Source of the DNA: Hygrocybe punicea
Lineage: Eukaryota; Basidiomycota; Agaricomycetes; Agaricales; Hygrophoraceae
Assembly (NCBI GenBank): GCA_963556145.1
Contig: OY744467.1
Coordinates: 5,270,001-5,334,000, forward strand
DNA: 64,000 nucleotides
Direction: 5' to 3'
How positions within the stretch are numbered: position 1 is the first letter of the stretch; every line of letters starts with the position of its first letter. Below the pieces are notes generated by a model that did no database searches, was not told the DNA's origin, and saw only the letters and a list, made by a program, of their open reading frames with translations. Of this stretch, positions 45,479-57,100 are shown piece by piece. The translations under genes and the position numbers were made by a program.

Positions 45479-47480
45479 GTCCCTATAAGGGAATCGTTCT
45501 ATACGGTGGATTCTCAAACTCAGGGTCAGACTCTAATTTGCCAAGCCGTGGGAACAATTTTGTGAAACTGTGGGAACAATTTTGAAGACCTGGGAATAAT
45601 TATGAAACCGTGTGACTGGGTGGAGTTGAGTGTGAGAATTTGTTGTCCCAATCAGCAAGAACAATAAGGCAGCCAGATCACAGCAGCCAATGTGGAAATG
45701 GGTGGTGTTATATCATTTTGGTATTCAATTGCAATCGGTTTCTTATAATAATCACATGCATTGGTAATGCAATGCACCATATATGAATGAACAATATGTC
45801 AAAGGTATCTGTCATGTAGCTATATCTACTGTGTGTATTAGAATTGTTGATAATGAAAAGAGGTCGAACAGTGTTCATTGTACACCTGTCACACAGGTCC
45901 AGAGGTGTTTGGTGAGTGTTCAGTAGGTTTCCCAGCCTTGCACAAACATCTGTACAGTGTTTTAGGTGGACATGTTTGGTGCATGTCAGTAAACCAGGGT
46001 GACTAGATATACTGCACCGAACATATCGAACATGTTTGGTAAGTGTTTGGTAAGTGTTTGGTAGGTGTCCCAGCCTTAATCTTGGGCAGTTCCCTTGCAC
46101 AAACATCTGTACGAACAACGTATTGGATGTATCTGTAATGTAGATGCATGTACAATGTGCATTATAATTACTGACAATACAAGCAGTGACTATTTGTCAC
46201 ACAGGTCCAAAGGTGTTTGATGTGTTCGGTCAGTGTCCCAGCCTTAATCTTGGGCATTCCACTTGCACAAACATCTGTATGAACAACATATTGGATGTAT
46301 CTGTAATGTAGATGCATGTACAATGTGCATTATAATTATTGACAATGCAAAGTGTTTTGCAGGTGTCCCTACCTGATTCCGGGGCATTGCAATTGCACAA
46401 ATAATAGCAGAAATAAAAGTCTGGACAGTTGTTGGATGTGCATTATGTGTCACATTGACATCCCATATTGAAGCAGAGCAAGTGCAAGCAGAATTATCAA
46501 CATTGAGAAACTATGGAGTTCACACATTGGTACCTCAGATGTTGTTTCAATGTATTCATTGAATGGGCTTATAAGGGTGAGGTGTATAATTTGTTGATGT
46601 TTCATCAAAGGACATGAAAATAGTACAATAAATGCAGTCAACCGCATAATGATATGACATCAAGACAAAAGGACAAGGAACATAATTAGTCCAAGAGAAG
46701 CTTCAATCATGCCAGAACAAACTAATATGATGGGAAAGCAATTATTAAATAGCAAAGCATCATATTTATGGCAGGATGGGAAGAAGTGAAGGCTTGGGCC
46801 AAGATACAATTTAATGGTATCAATGCAGGAACATAGCAACATAGGTAAACACAAACTAATGCTTATCAGTACAGCAGTGAATTTCGTCATCAATTTAGAT
46901 ATAAAGGAGTAAATATGCTTGTTGCACCTGCAGATTTCATCCAGTTAATATGACACATCTTTGAAGAAAAGATTATGCATCACATTTGAGATGTAAAGGT
47001 AGTTTGATTGAATTTGTACAATGAATTGTAATTCAGTTTTATGGACCACAAACCGAACATATTGGACATGTTTGGTGTGTTCGGTCAATGTGTTCGGTCA
47101 ATATGTTCAGGTTACTATTGTCATATGTGATCAGTACACATTGAACATTGGATATAGTTAGCTATCCAGTCGTGATACAAAGAGAATATGCAAACATTAC
47201 ATCTGGATTATAGGTAGATAATGGATTTTCAATAGCTCATTCTCATCTTTTCAGCACAAAGGCACACCTCTTGTATATTGTGGATTCTCAAATTGCAGAG
47301 TCACAATCTAACAATGATTGAAGAATACAATATCTGGACATCTCACATATGTGTCATCAATGCTTGATGCCTGAATCAATAGCCAAATTTCAATTACAGT
47401 ATATAGAAGACACATTTCATAGTAAACCAATGTATTCAGAATGGTTCCATGTATCATCGTGATTTACAACTTTCAATGGT
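45479..47480. other. AT-rich region, no supported gene
   Basis: No coding pattern. Variants of GTGTTTGGTAGGTGTCCCAGCC recur around 45905-46085 and 46210-46270, and GAACATGTTTGGTGTGTTCGG-like words at 47050-47105, related to the palindromic array at 61960-62520. A segment near 46090-46165 is repeated near 46263-46350. Confidence 0.45.
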
Positions 47481-47481
47481 T

Positions 47482-48051
47482 TACAGCCGTTGTACTATCT
47501 GATGGCAGTATCTGCACCTTTTTGAATCAATTGAGAAATTTGGACTTGGTAGAATTTTGGGTGCTGTGTTTTGTATCTCATGAAATACTGCTTGGATCAA
47601 GATGGTTATACAGTTTATGATTCTGGTTGTATTTCGAGCCTAATGACAGACAAACATAGTACAGATGCAATAACGGCTCAAAGGACAAAAATAAAGAAGA
47701 ATATGGTATATGTATTTCTAGGCCTTGAAAATATGAACAACTTTCTCTGTCCAGTCTTCTTCATATGAGCTCTTTCGATGTCCTAATTTGACAGTATCAT
47801 TTTGGGTGTCAAAAAGTACTGGTCTACCTTTTTATTTCATCAACAACTCACCATATCCTAAATATTGTCCAAATGTAATTACAGGAGTAGATAGCCCTCA
47901 AGACATAGTACAACTTTCCCTGTATAACCATCTTAATCCAAATAGTATTTCATGAGATACAAAACACAGCACCCAAAATTCTACCAAGTCCAAATTTCTC
48001 AATTGATTCAAAACAGTGCAGTTGCTGCCATCAGATAGCAAAACAGCTGTA
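47482..48051. mobile_element. Foldback MITE with TA target duplication (566 bp)
   Basis: Arms of roughly 150 bp are inverted: 47484-47640 matches 47895-48049 reversed, including TTTGTATCTCATGAAATACT and GAATCAATTGAGAAATTTGG. Ends are CAGCCGTT and AACAGCTG, flanked by TA on both sides (47482-47483 and 48050-48051), as for Tc1/mariner-type elements. It lies 37 bp beyond the stop codon of the gene at 48088-49361. The loop holds no transposase. Confidence 0.75.
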
Positions 48052-48087
48052 ACATATCAACAGTTTGAGTACATACAATATTATACA

Positions 48088-49361
48088 TCAGCATCGGTCT
48101 ATATTCATATTATTGAAACGTCGCCTTGTTTCGACAACACCCTCTGCATCATTACCCTCTTCCACATACCCAACATGCTGTTTGATGGCTATTCTGGGCT
48201 GTGTAGTTGGTGTAGGCAAAGCTGTCTTGTTGCGAATCATAGTTGCTTCCTGAGAATATACATCAGTATTCGTTTAATTCTTGATGTATTGAAGTGTTAC
48301 CTCTGTGAAGTCACTGTCTACCAGTGCCAATGACCGTAGATTCAGAATCATCTTGAATTTATCCTCCTTTACCGGAACTGCCGATATTGTAAACTGAACC
48401 CCCACTATATCACCGATCCTAAAGCAAGTTGGGTTTGTTGGAATGAAGCTAATAAATATTTCCATCAGTGGGGATGTGATCCCAATTCATCGTCACTCAC
48501 CAATGTCGATTTCTATCAGACTTCAACTTGTAATAAAGTACGCAATTGTCCTGGCCATGAAAGTAGCGGGAATTCGCAAGTGAGGTTAATATGCCTTTTG
48601 GATCGATGGCATGCTCGAATGGAATGTGAGGGGAAGAGTTGTTGTGTCGGCGATCAGTGAAATATCGGGTTCCTATTGCGAGTGCCATGTAATCCATCTA
48701 TGTAGAAGGCGTAAAAGCTTGCATTGCTTTGTCAGGAAATTGACGAGCCAGTTTCTGGTGCAGAATCCGAAGGCTATCGATATAGGATAGAAAGCCCATT
48801 GTATCAAGGCCAGTTACAACTATGCTTTGACGTATGAAGGGTGTTCGGCATTCTGGTTGACTATTACAGTGGTTCATCAGAATGGTATTCAAGGAATTGA
48901 TACGAATTTAGCACATACCTGGTTGTTATAGGTGGAAGATCTTTCGCCACCAAAATCGCTTGCAAACTTAATACCAATTCTTGATGTTCGGATTCATCAT
49001 TGGTTGGAAGTGTAAACTTCCAGCAATTTGGAGAGTCAACATGCACAATATTGACATTTGAAATCTGGCAATGTGGTCAACATGATATACCTTTTCAAAT
49101 CCAATGACTTACATTTGTGGCCTTCGCAAGTTGACTTTCATCATCGTCTAAGCATGCAGATATGATTTCCTGCAGATGTTCAGCTGTCAATTCGGTGTCA
49201 AATACTAGCCAGTATATATATGGTGGATATTGCTAACATGCACCCTTGAAGTTGTAATAGTTGTCCATCACGTACAAAGCAGTGGTGAGATGTATATTGC
49301 GTGGCACAATTTCGTCCACTTCATGGATTATATCTTCGGCCATCATCCTCACACCGATCAT
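48088..49361 (-). CDS. Unidentified basidiomycete gene A, multi-exon, one in-frame TAG
   Basis: Reading minus-strand exons in order: MAEDIIHEVDEIVPRNIHLT; VFDTELTAEHLQEIISACL; ISNVNIVHVDSPNCWKFTLP to LPPITT; QPECRTPFIRQSIVVTGLDT ... QAFTPST, TAG, MDYMALAIGTRYFTD; IGDIVGVQFTISAVPV with LNLRSLALVDSDFTE; and EATMIRNKTALPTPTTQPRI to a TGA at 48088-48090. Introns have good GT...AG signals. The IGDIVxVQ...LALVDSDFT block is a pattern I have seen in uncharacterised Agaricomycete proteins; no function is known to me. The TAG (about 48698-48700) interrupts an otherwise continuous frame, so the gene may be dead or the exon ends misread. Start at 49361 is tentative. Confidence 0.6.
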
Positions 49362-50015
49362 ATCCATATTTGGCTTTTGATGTCCATGTGATGATAGCTT
49401 TCAGGATCCGGTTTGTTTTTGTTTTTGTACTGCATTCTTGAATATTGAAGTTTGCATCATTTTGCATAATACAGATCCTTTCCATGTCTTTCAAATGCAC
49501 CACATAATGTTGGTTGTCAGCTGTCTGGTTTGGATATGGTATAGTCAAGCATGTACTCCAGCCTTTCCGCATTAATTCTGCATCACAGGATATGTATGCA
49601 CAGCATTGGAATTAGCTCCTATCCATTATGCATCAATATTTGTTAGTATACCCCATGTTTCTTAATTTGGCATTATGCATTTTTGTTTCATGAATACCCC
49701 TTTTTGTTTAGTCTCCATTCCTAACTTTAATTGAGTTTATCAACAATTCATGAAATCTACCAGTATAAACTTGTGGCGAATATCATGTGGACAGTCATCC
49801 ATTTTTCATGCATACTTTTGCACTTTTGCATGGAGTACATGGCCCAAGAAGCCTCATTTGGTATATGAGCATGTGCCAATGGTGGATCTTCTGATGTTAT
49901 TGTTGAAGTTTTGGATTCACCGATTCATCTTAAATTCCTAGCTTATTGTTTTTGAGTGATTTAAAGCGTGAGTGGAGATGACATCCACTATTCCATCAAC
50001 TTTTACTGCTCTCCA
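49362..50015. promoter_or_regulatory. Divergent upstream region of genes A and B
   Basis: About 650 bp between two genes pointing away from each other. A minus-strand frame at 49321-49572 has protein-like composition (MERICIMQNDANFNIQE) and might be an extra 5' exon of gene A. Otherwise AT-rich with no recognised motif. Confidence 0.35.
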
Positions 50016-51363
50016 ATGCCTCCCAAGAAGTCCACTGCCACGAAATCAAACTCGAAAGCAAAACCCAAGGCCGCCATGTATGTGTCCCTATTTTACTCGG
50101 TATTACTGAAGTTTCTATTGCATGCACTAAAGACGGCCTTCTGCAACAATCGAGAAGCGAAAGACGGTTATCAAGACTTGGGCTGATGATGATATGTATG
50201 TGTCATCATTTTATTCGTTATCTATTTTTGACAAATGGACAGTGTGGCTTTGTCCGATGCTAATGATGATGCCGTCAGTATTCAAAGCACTGGCAGTGTA
50301 ATGGCACCGTCAACGCTCACAAGGTATCTATAATCACATATCATTGTTATCTAATATGAGTTAACAAATATCAATATCCTCCTAGGCATTCTGTCAAGTT
50401 TCGCAACGTTAAAGACGTGTTAGTGTTTCAATATCAAATATATCTAACATGATATCAATCTGTTACAGTGGAAAGAAATGTCAAATGTCATCTCCCAATG
50501 TCATCAACAATGACGACGATGTGTAAATATTTTTCATAGGTGTTGTCTCATCATTGACAGGTTATCCATAGTAAAACGCCTTCCCCCTCCAAGAAATTTA
50601 AAGCCGCATCTAATCAATCACGAGATGGTGAGGAAGAGGAGGAAGAGGAAGAGGATTATGGTTCTAAGTGAGTTGTTGTTATCATAGACACATCCATTTG
50701 TTCAAACAAATCGTTTGACTGTTTAGGCATCATCGCAAAGTAGCCTTAATGAAGAACCCCAATAAGCCAATTTCGTGTGTATTTTACGTGCAGATATGAA
50801 TATTCTCATTCATTAATCGTAACAGTGTTTCTAATACTCCATCCAAGAAGTCCAAGTCCACGAAGGCCATCATGCTCGATGATACCGATGATGATAAAGG
50901 CTCCAGTGGCAATGAAGGAGATCTGACCTATGCGCTGACGCAGATCACCAGGTGTGTTGGATGTTATTACACCGTGGTGTTTGATGTAGATGTCGTGAAT
51001 CTAGCTTACCATCTCCGAATGTTGATGAGTCCGATATTGGCACAAGGGATCCTCAACTTGTTGACACCTACCAAGACTGCGTCAACATCAAGTATGCCAT
51101 TGCAGTCATATCCTTGTCATTTACTCATAACTATATAGGGCAGCAGCGATGGTATCCTGGTCCAGTGCAATTGGAAATGGCAACCCACAGTTCAGTGATA
51201 TTATCACTGACATCTACAAGATCAACAGAAAGTATGTTGTTTCAAAGACAGTTTCAGGTGGATCCAGTCAATTCATTTGATATAATATAGGTTATTGCTT
51301 TCCGCCATTACCTTTGATAGATCTGGGAGGTACTCTAATTTCTCTCGTGATAACCCTGCCCAT

Positions 51364-51962
51364 ATCTCCACTAGTGTTGCTGAAGTTCAGTTCGGTCCGG
51401 TTCCGACCCTTTTTGGCGGAACCGCGAACTGAACTTCGGGTCCGGTTTGGCGCATGGCCAAACCTGGACCCGAACGGCTTTGAACCGTCTCTTAGCGTTC
51501 GGTCTGGGTTCAGACGCGGTCTGAACCCCAGACCGAGGTTGGCTCACCCCTGAGCTCCGTTCTCCTCGCGAATGGCAGGCACGTATCAATTGATACGGCG
51601 CTACGCTTCGCGAGGAAGTTGGGCTACGGGGGAGCCGTCTGGTGCTGTTGCTGCTGCTGCTGCCGCTCCCACTGCTGGTGCTGCTGCTGCTGCTGCCGTC
51701 GCCGTCGCTGCTGCGCTCCTGCTGCTGCTGTTGCCGTTGCCGCTGCCGCTGTTGCTGCTGCTGCCGGCATTGCTGCTGCTGCTGCTGCTGGCCGTCGTGG
51801 TGGTGGTTGCCGTTGTTGTTGCCGCCGCTGATGGTGATGTTGGGGCTTGATGCACCAGCAGCAGCTGCTGCTGCTGCCGGTGTTGCTGCTGCCAGCGTTG
51901 CTGCTGCTGCTGCTGCTGTTGCCGCCGTTGCTGCTGCCGCCGTTGCTGCTGTTGCTCCTGCG

Positions 51963-52003
<41 letters not shown>

Positions 52004-52207
52004 GCTGCCGGCGCTGCTGCTGCTGCTGCTGCTGCTGCTGCCGCTGCCGGCGCTGCTGCTGCTGCTGCTGCCGCTGCCGGCGCTGCTGCTGCTGCTGCTG
52101 CTGCTGTTGCCGCCGCTGCTGCTGCTGCCGCTGCCGGCGCTGCTGCTGCTGCTGCTGCTGCTGTTGCCGCCGTTGCTGCTGCCGCCGTTGCTGCTGTTGC
52201 TCCTGCG

Positions 52208-52242
<35 letters not shown>

Positions 52243-52251
52243 GCTGCCGGC

Positions 52252-52287
<36 letters not shown>

Positions 52288-52407
52288 GCCGTTGCTGCTG
52301 CCGCCGTTGCTGCTGCCGCCGTTGCTGCTGCCGCCGTTGCTGCTGCCGCCGTTGCTGCTGTTGCTCCTGCACTCCTGCTGCTGCTGCTGCTGCTGCCGCT
52401 GCCGGCA

Positions 52408-52469
<62 letters not shown>

Positions 52470-52501
52470 GCTGCCGGCACTGCTGCTGCTGTCATGGCCG
52501 T

Positions 52502-52532
<31 letters not shown>

Positions 52533-53086
52533 GTTGCCGTTGCCATTGCCGTTGCCGTTTCCGTTGCTGCTGTTGCTGCTGCGCTCCTGCTGTTGCTGCT
52601 GTTGCCGTTGCCACTGCCGCTGTTGCTGCTGCTGCCGACATTGCTGCTGCTGCTGCTGGGCGTCGTGGTTGTCGTTGCCGTGGTTGTCGATTTTCCTGTC
52701 GCAAATAACATTAGTAAAGTTAAGAAAAAAAGGAAACTTACCTTGAGGAACACAACACAAATTGTGTTGTGTTCAATCCGCGTTGATGTTGCTGTGTCGC
52801 GTGAAAGCTACCTCGTCACGGCCGGTCACATGATACCGTTTAACACGAAATGGTAAGTAAAGAAATATGAAAAACAAATGAAATAAATTCCTTAAAAATA
52901 TCCGCGTTCGCGGTTTGGACGCGGTTTGGAGCCGTTCAGGAAATCCGGCCAGCCTCGAAACCCTGAACCGAACCCGCGGTCCGGTTCAGCATTTGGCTGA
53001 ACTTAGACTGAACCCCGGGTTCGGTTCGGGGTTTGAACCGGGTTCGGCTAGGTTCGGAACCGAACTACGGCAACACTAATCTCCAC
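51364..53086 (-). mobile_element. CTG-rich hAT-like non-autonomous element, copy 2 (1707 bp)
   Basis: Element 51372-53078 with the same termini as copy 1 (TAGTGTTGC...GCAACACTA), flanked by a perfect ATCTCCAC duplication (51364-51371 and 53079-53086). The outer parts are nearly identical to copy 1; the trinucleotide array is about 460 bp longer, expanded by tandem blocks of GCTGCTGCCGCTGCCGGC and TTGCTGCTGCCGCCG. The minus-strand intron is conserved with intact donor and acceptor. High similarity to copy 1 implies recent movement. Confidence 0.92.
51640..52660 (-). repeat. Expanded CAG/CTG array in copy 2
   Basis: About 1 kb of GCTGCTGTTGCCGCC-like repeats, including five successive TTGCTGCTGCCGCCG-type units at about 52285-52350. 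Frames of 300-460 codons on both strands result from the repeat and are not treated as genes. Confidence 0.88.
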
Positions 53087-53858
53087 TGGTGCTTTTGGTC
53101 GCAACTTCTTTCATGCAGTCCGAGGTGGAATGCCGACGATCTTTACATCGGTCATCATAGTGGAGTCCTGCTTTCTCAATGAGCCCAAGATTGGTGGCAA
53201 TACAAAGCCGGTCAAGGTTATACAGGGTGCACTACTTTAAGGAGAATGGGAGCGATATGTCGGTGCTATTGGAATGGTGATTCGCGAGTCCGAATTTCGG
53301 GCTCAACTGTATAAGGACTATGTGTCCTTCTCAACGACCACAGCAAGTGGAATGGATACATCTCCCAGTTTGTGTATTAATCATTTCTAGTTGTAATTCC
53401 TAATCGATTTTCATAGAGGCATCGACATCCAAAAATGTACAACTTAGTCCATTCACTCATCGACCCACTCCATCTTATCATAAGGCCGCTCTATCATTTT
53501 ACGATATTGGTAAGCATCCAGTGCTCTAATATAAATTGATATCTTAAGTATGTGTTGTCAGTGCCCATCTATGATGCACGCAAAGTCAAAGCGGACTTCA
53601 CGTCCACTCTCATATCGCTCCAGCAACTACCCATCTTCCCACACAATATCCCTGCAGGATCCTGTGTCATTGTTGGACATACCATCAATACATTCAAGTG
53701 TGTAGATGACATGATGAAGAGCATTTCACTCAATGTGCAATGGGTCATGGTCTTGGGAGTGCCGAAATGATTGCTTCACTTAGCATCATTTATATTTTTG
53801 TATCTTACGTCTGTCTTGTGAATAAAAGCGAACCGTTCCATTGACTGTACAGATAATA

Positions 53859-55711
53859 TTACAAATATGAGTATGGACCTTTGATGTCAACCAACCATTT
53901 ATAAAAAACCCCTGCAAAAGTGTCTGCCAATGAGCCAATGGGTGCTCGAACGGATTTCGGACCTGACTTCATGTTCGACCAGAGGCTGCATGTGTGATAA
54001 TGTTCCACCTCATTCACGAAATACGACACAGTGTCCGTTTTGGAATCCACAATGAGTGATATGTCCATATGGCAAAAGACACTCATCGATGGTTTTCCAC
54101 CAACTATATTGGACTCTATCACATAAAGCCCTTCGTAGGTCTTTTGGACAAAATCGAAGAACTCGTTTCTGCCTTGCTCTCGAATAGAAATGGCGCCCCT
54201 GTCTGGATTGCACGTGATTGTCTTCAATAGAGTCCCCTGCACTTGAAATATTCTGACAAAGTTAAGACAATCATGTATATGATATGACAAGTGAAAATGA
54301 ACCGCACTCACTTTAACTCATCCAAGGTATAGAAACTCGAGACAATATCCCACTTCCAAGACTTGCTTTCCTTGTTGTACAGCATGTGCACTGTATACAT
54401 GACCTTTCCACCAACTAGAAAAACACGCCATTCGCCCATCTTGCTCAGTGGTTCGATGTATGTTTGCCCAAACCAATGTGAACCTGGAACTTCCCAGTTA
54501 TTATGCATGTATTCCCAATTTCGCTTGGGGTCGCCAGGTAATAGGACATGATGACTGGTGTCGCTGTGTGTCCATTTCAAGACAATATTCGGTGGGAATT
54601 GGTCGCCATCATTTAATAATTTTGCTTGGGGGCGTATCGTATGCGTTACGTTCAAAGCGACATAAAGCAAATTTTGATTTTGTATCCATTTTGAATGGAC
54701 CGTGTTCATCTGCTTCGGAGGTGGCCAGATGTGTACCGTTCGACAGAGTTCGTCCATGCCAGTCATGAAAATCGACACATTTTCCAGTGTCAATCCATAT
54801 TGGTTACCGCTGTCAAGACATCAGTATAATGCAGCAAAAACGGAGCAGAATTAATTAAAGCGATGTCAAACTTACATATATGACATTCCCATATCCACAC
54901 CACCAAATACACAATCTGCCGATGCGAACTTTTGCCACGTATCGCCTTTGTCTTGATAGCAGAGTATTGCGTGAAGGAACTCGGGCCAAAATATGTATTT
55001 GACATTGAAGCGCCGGGCTCCATCCTCATGATGTAGTTGCATACCGATATAAACCTGTTTGTTGTGAAATGCGTTTCAGTATCAACAATCCACAAATTAA
55101 ACAATAGACATTACCCATTCTTGAATACATGCTGAATAGCGACTGTTGTATAATTTGATGATATGGACGTAACCATCAAGATGGGAAATGGTGTCGAGTT
55201 CAATGTCGGAAATGGTCGTGGTGACGAATGCAAGATTGTTAATGGCAGCGGCTTTGCTTGCGATACGTGTGGTCGGGTTGAGGATAAAGAGGATTTTGAA
55301 AACACGGCCGTCATTGTTGCTTAATGTGGTTATACGGCGTTCATTGTTGCTTAATGTGGTTATACGGCGTTCATTGTTGCTTACGGTGGTTGGCGGTTCC
55401 ATTTCACAGTCAGATGATGTTTCCATCTCAGAGTCGGATGATAGCGTTTTGCGTGGAAGGAGATCGAGTTCGGCGGCCATCGCATTGCGGACACCCTGCC
55501 AATTTTCACGTATGTTGCGACCAAGACATACCGATTGCGGACAGATTCCAGATGAAACGCATTTGGGATGTTGCTGTGCGGATCCGGCATGTCTTTGGCA
55601 GGAGTTGCCTTCTTTCTTCCACAAAAGACATTTCGTTTTTGGAGAGTTGCATTTTCGACCAGGGCAGATGTGCATGCAAAGTTCATAACCAAGTTCCTTC
55701 TTATATGGCAT
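53859..55711 (-). CDS. Unidentified gene C: Cys-rich N-terminus and ATP-grasp-like C-terminal part
   Basis: Four exons (55711-55115, 55054-54876, 54809-54312, 54252-53859), all phases consistent, 555 residues, no internal stop. The N-terminus MPYKKELGYELCMHICPGRK is followed by eight further Cys in pairs or singly over about 60 residues, suggesting metal binding. Then comes a Ser/Asp-rich linker. The second half reads KYIFWPEFLHAILCYQDKGD, GVDMGMSYIGNQYGLTLENV, GSHWFGQTYIEPLSKMGEWR, VFLVGGKVMYTVHM and, near the end, VFCHMDISLIVD with YFVNEVEHYHTCSLW. The order GEWR, VGGK, then D-S and NEVE resembles the end of ATP-grasp ligases, which suggests an ATP-dependent ligase but is unproved. A 6-kb element lies 43 bp upstream of the start; a longer frame running to 55918 uses element sequence and is probably artefactual. 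Confidence 0.7.
55320..55385 (-). repeat. 30-bp tandem duplication inside gene C
   Basis: The segment TTGCTTAATGTGGTTATACG plus adjoining bases is repeated, so the protein has SNNERRITT twice, followed by a third, changed copy. In frame; length-variable linker sequence. Confidence 0.85.
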
Positions 55712-55799
55712 GTTTGTGGACCTAGTAGGCAGGATTTCGGAGGGGTGGTATGAGCAGTAGACCCAGTCGTTTTGGTTAACCCAATCGCAGATATAGTTG

Positions 55800-57100
55800 C
55801 AAAAGGTAGGTACACATAGCGCAGTTGCTTGCTGGGGGGGTAGGTTAACCCAAGAGACAGCTCTTGCTGGGGAAATGTGGGGTGGTAGGTTGACCCAGGT
55901 ACAGCTCTTGCTGGTCAAGGGTGGCAGGGTGGGTCAACCCAGTGTCAGCTCTGCCATGGGGTAGGTTAACCCAGGACAGCTATTCTGGGAAGGTTGGGTT
56001 GACCCAGGTCCAGCTGTGCAAGCAACGTGGGTTGACCTGGGTTGACCGTGGACCAGCTCTTGCTGCAGGCTTGGGTTGACCTGGGTCCAGCTGTTGCTGC
56101 AGCACTGGGTTGACGCAGGCCCAGCACTTCCTGCAGGGTGGGGTGGCTGGGGTCCAGGTATTGCTGCAGCACCGGGTTTACCAGGGTTCAGCTATTGCTG
56201 CAGCACTGGGTTGACTGGGGTCCAGATATTGCTGTGGCACCAGGTTGACCCAGATCCAGCACTTGCTGCAGGGCTTGGGTTGACCTGGGTCCAGCTATTG
56301 CTGCAGCACTGGGTTGATCTGGTTCCAGCACTTGCATTGGGGCTTGGGTTGACCCGGGTCCAGCTCTCCCTACAGGCTTGGGTTGACCGGGGTCCAGCTA
56401 TTGCTGCAGCACTGGGTTGACCAGGGTCCAGCACTTGCTGCAGCACTGGGTTGACCCAGATCCAGCACTCGCTGCAGGGCTGGGGTTGACTGGGGTCTAG
56501 ATATTGCTGCAGCACTGGGTTGACCTTGGTCCAGCACTTGCTGCAGCACTGGGTTGACTGGGGTCCAGCACTTGCTGCAGCACTGGGTTGACCAGGGTTC
56601 AGCTATTGCTGCAGCACCAGGTTGACTGGGGTCCAGCACTTGCTGCGGGGGTTGGGTTGACCCAGGTCTGGCTCTTCCTGCAGGCTTGGGTTGACCTGGG
56701 TCCAGCTATTGCTGCAGCACCAGGTTGACCGGGGTCCAGATATTGCTGCAGCACTGGGTTGACCCAGATCCAGCACTTGCTGCAGGGCTGGGGTTGACTG
56801 GGGTCTAGATATTGCTGCAGCACTGGGTTGACCTTGGTCCAGCACTTGCTGCAGCACTGGGTTGACCGGGGTCCAGCACTTGCTGCAGCACTGGGTTGAC
56901 CAGGGTTCAGCTATTGCTGCAGCACTGGGTTGACCGGGGTCCAGCACTTGCTGCAGCACTGGGTTGACCAGGGTCCAGCACTTGCTGCAGCACCAGGTTG
57001 ACTGGGGTCCAGCACTTGCTGCAGGGGTTGGGTTGACCCAGGTCTGGCTCTTCCTGCAGGCTTGGGTTGACCTGGGTCCAGCTATTGCTGCAGCACATAT
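55800..57100 (-). repeat. Minisatellite of the left arm (unit about 40 bp)
   Basis: Repeats built from TGCTGCAGCACTGGGTTGAC and GGGTCCAGCACTTGC. All frames stay open because the repeat lacks stops, giving strings such as VLDPGQPSAAA. Unit order differs somewhat from that of the right arm, as expected if units are gained and lost independently. Confidence 0.85.

Larger units (their letters stand above)
50016..53770 (+). pseudogene. Unidentified basidiomycete gene B, interrupted by a transposon
   Basis: Starts MPPKKSTATKSNSKAKPKAA, a basic nuclear-type N-terminus. Many small exons follow, with acidic runs (DGEEEEEEEEDYGSK) and Lys/Ser-rich parts. The main domain reads SLPSPNVDESDIGTRDPQLV, SAITFDRSGRYSNFSRDNPA, then, across the inserted element, HISTGAFGRNFFHAVRGGMP and TIFTSVIIVESCFLNEPKIG. 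It ends PAGSCVIVGHTINTF and SLNVQWVMVLGVPK, TGA at 53768-53770. The element 51372-53078 breaks an exon; removing it and one ATCTCCAC restores the frame. A TAA at about 53238 (GALL-stop-GEWERYV) is a second break. The family is recognisable as a recurrent unknown basidiomycete protein; function unknown. Confidence 0.6.

Noticed and set aside
55966..57098. Minisatellite looked at as a possible CRISPR array
   Set aside because: Units abut with no unique spacers of constant length, and the sequence is eukaryotic with an inverted copy at 60400-61740.
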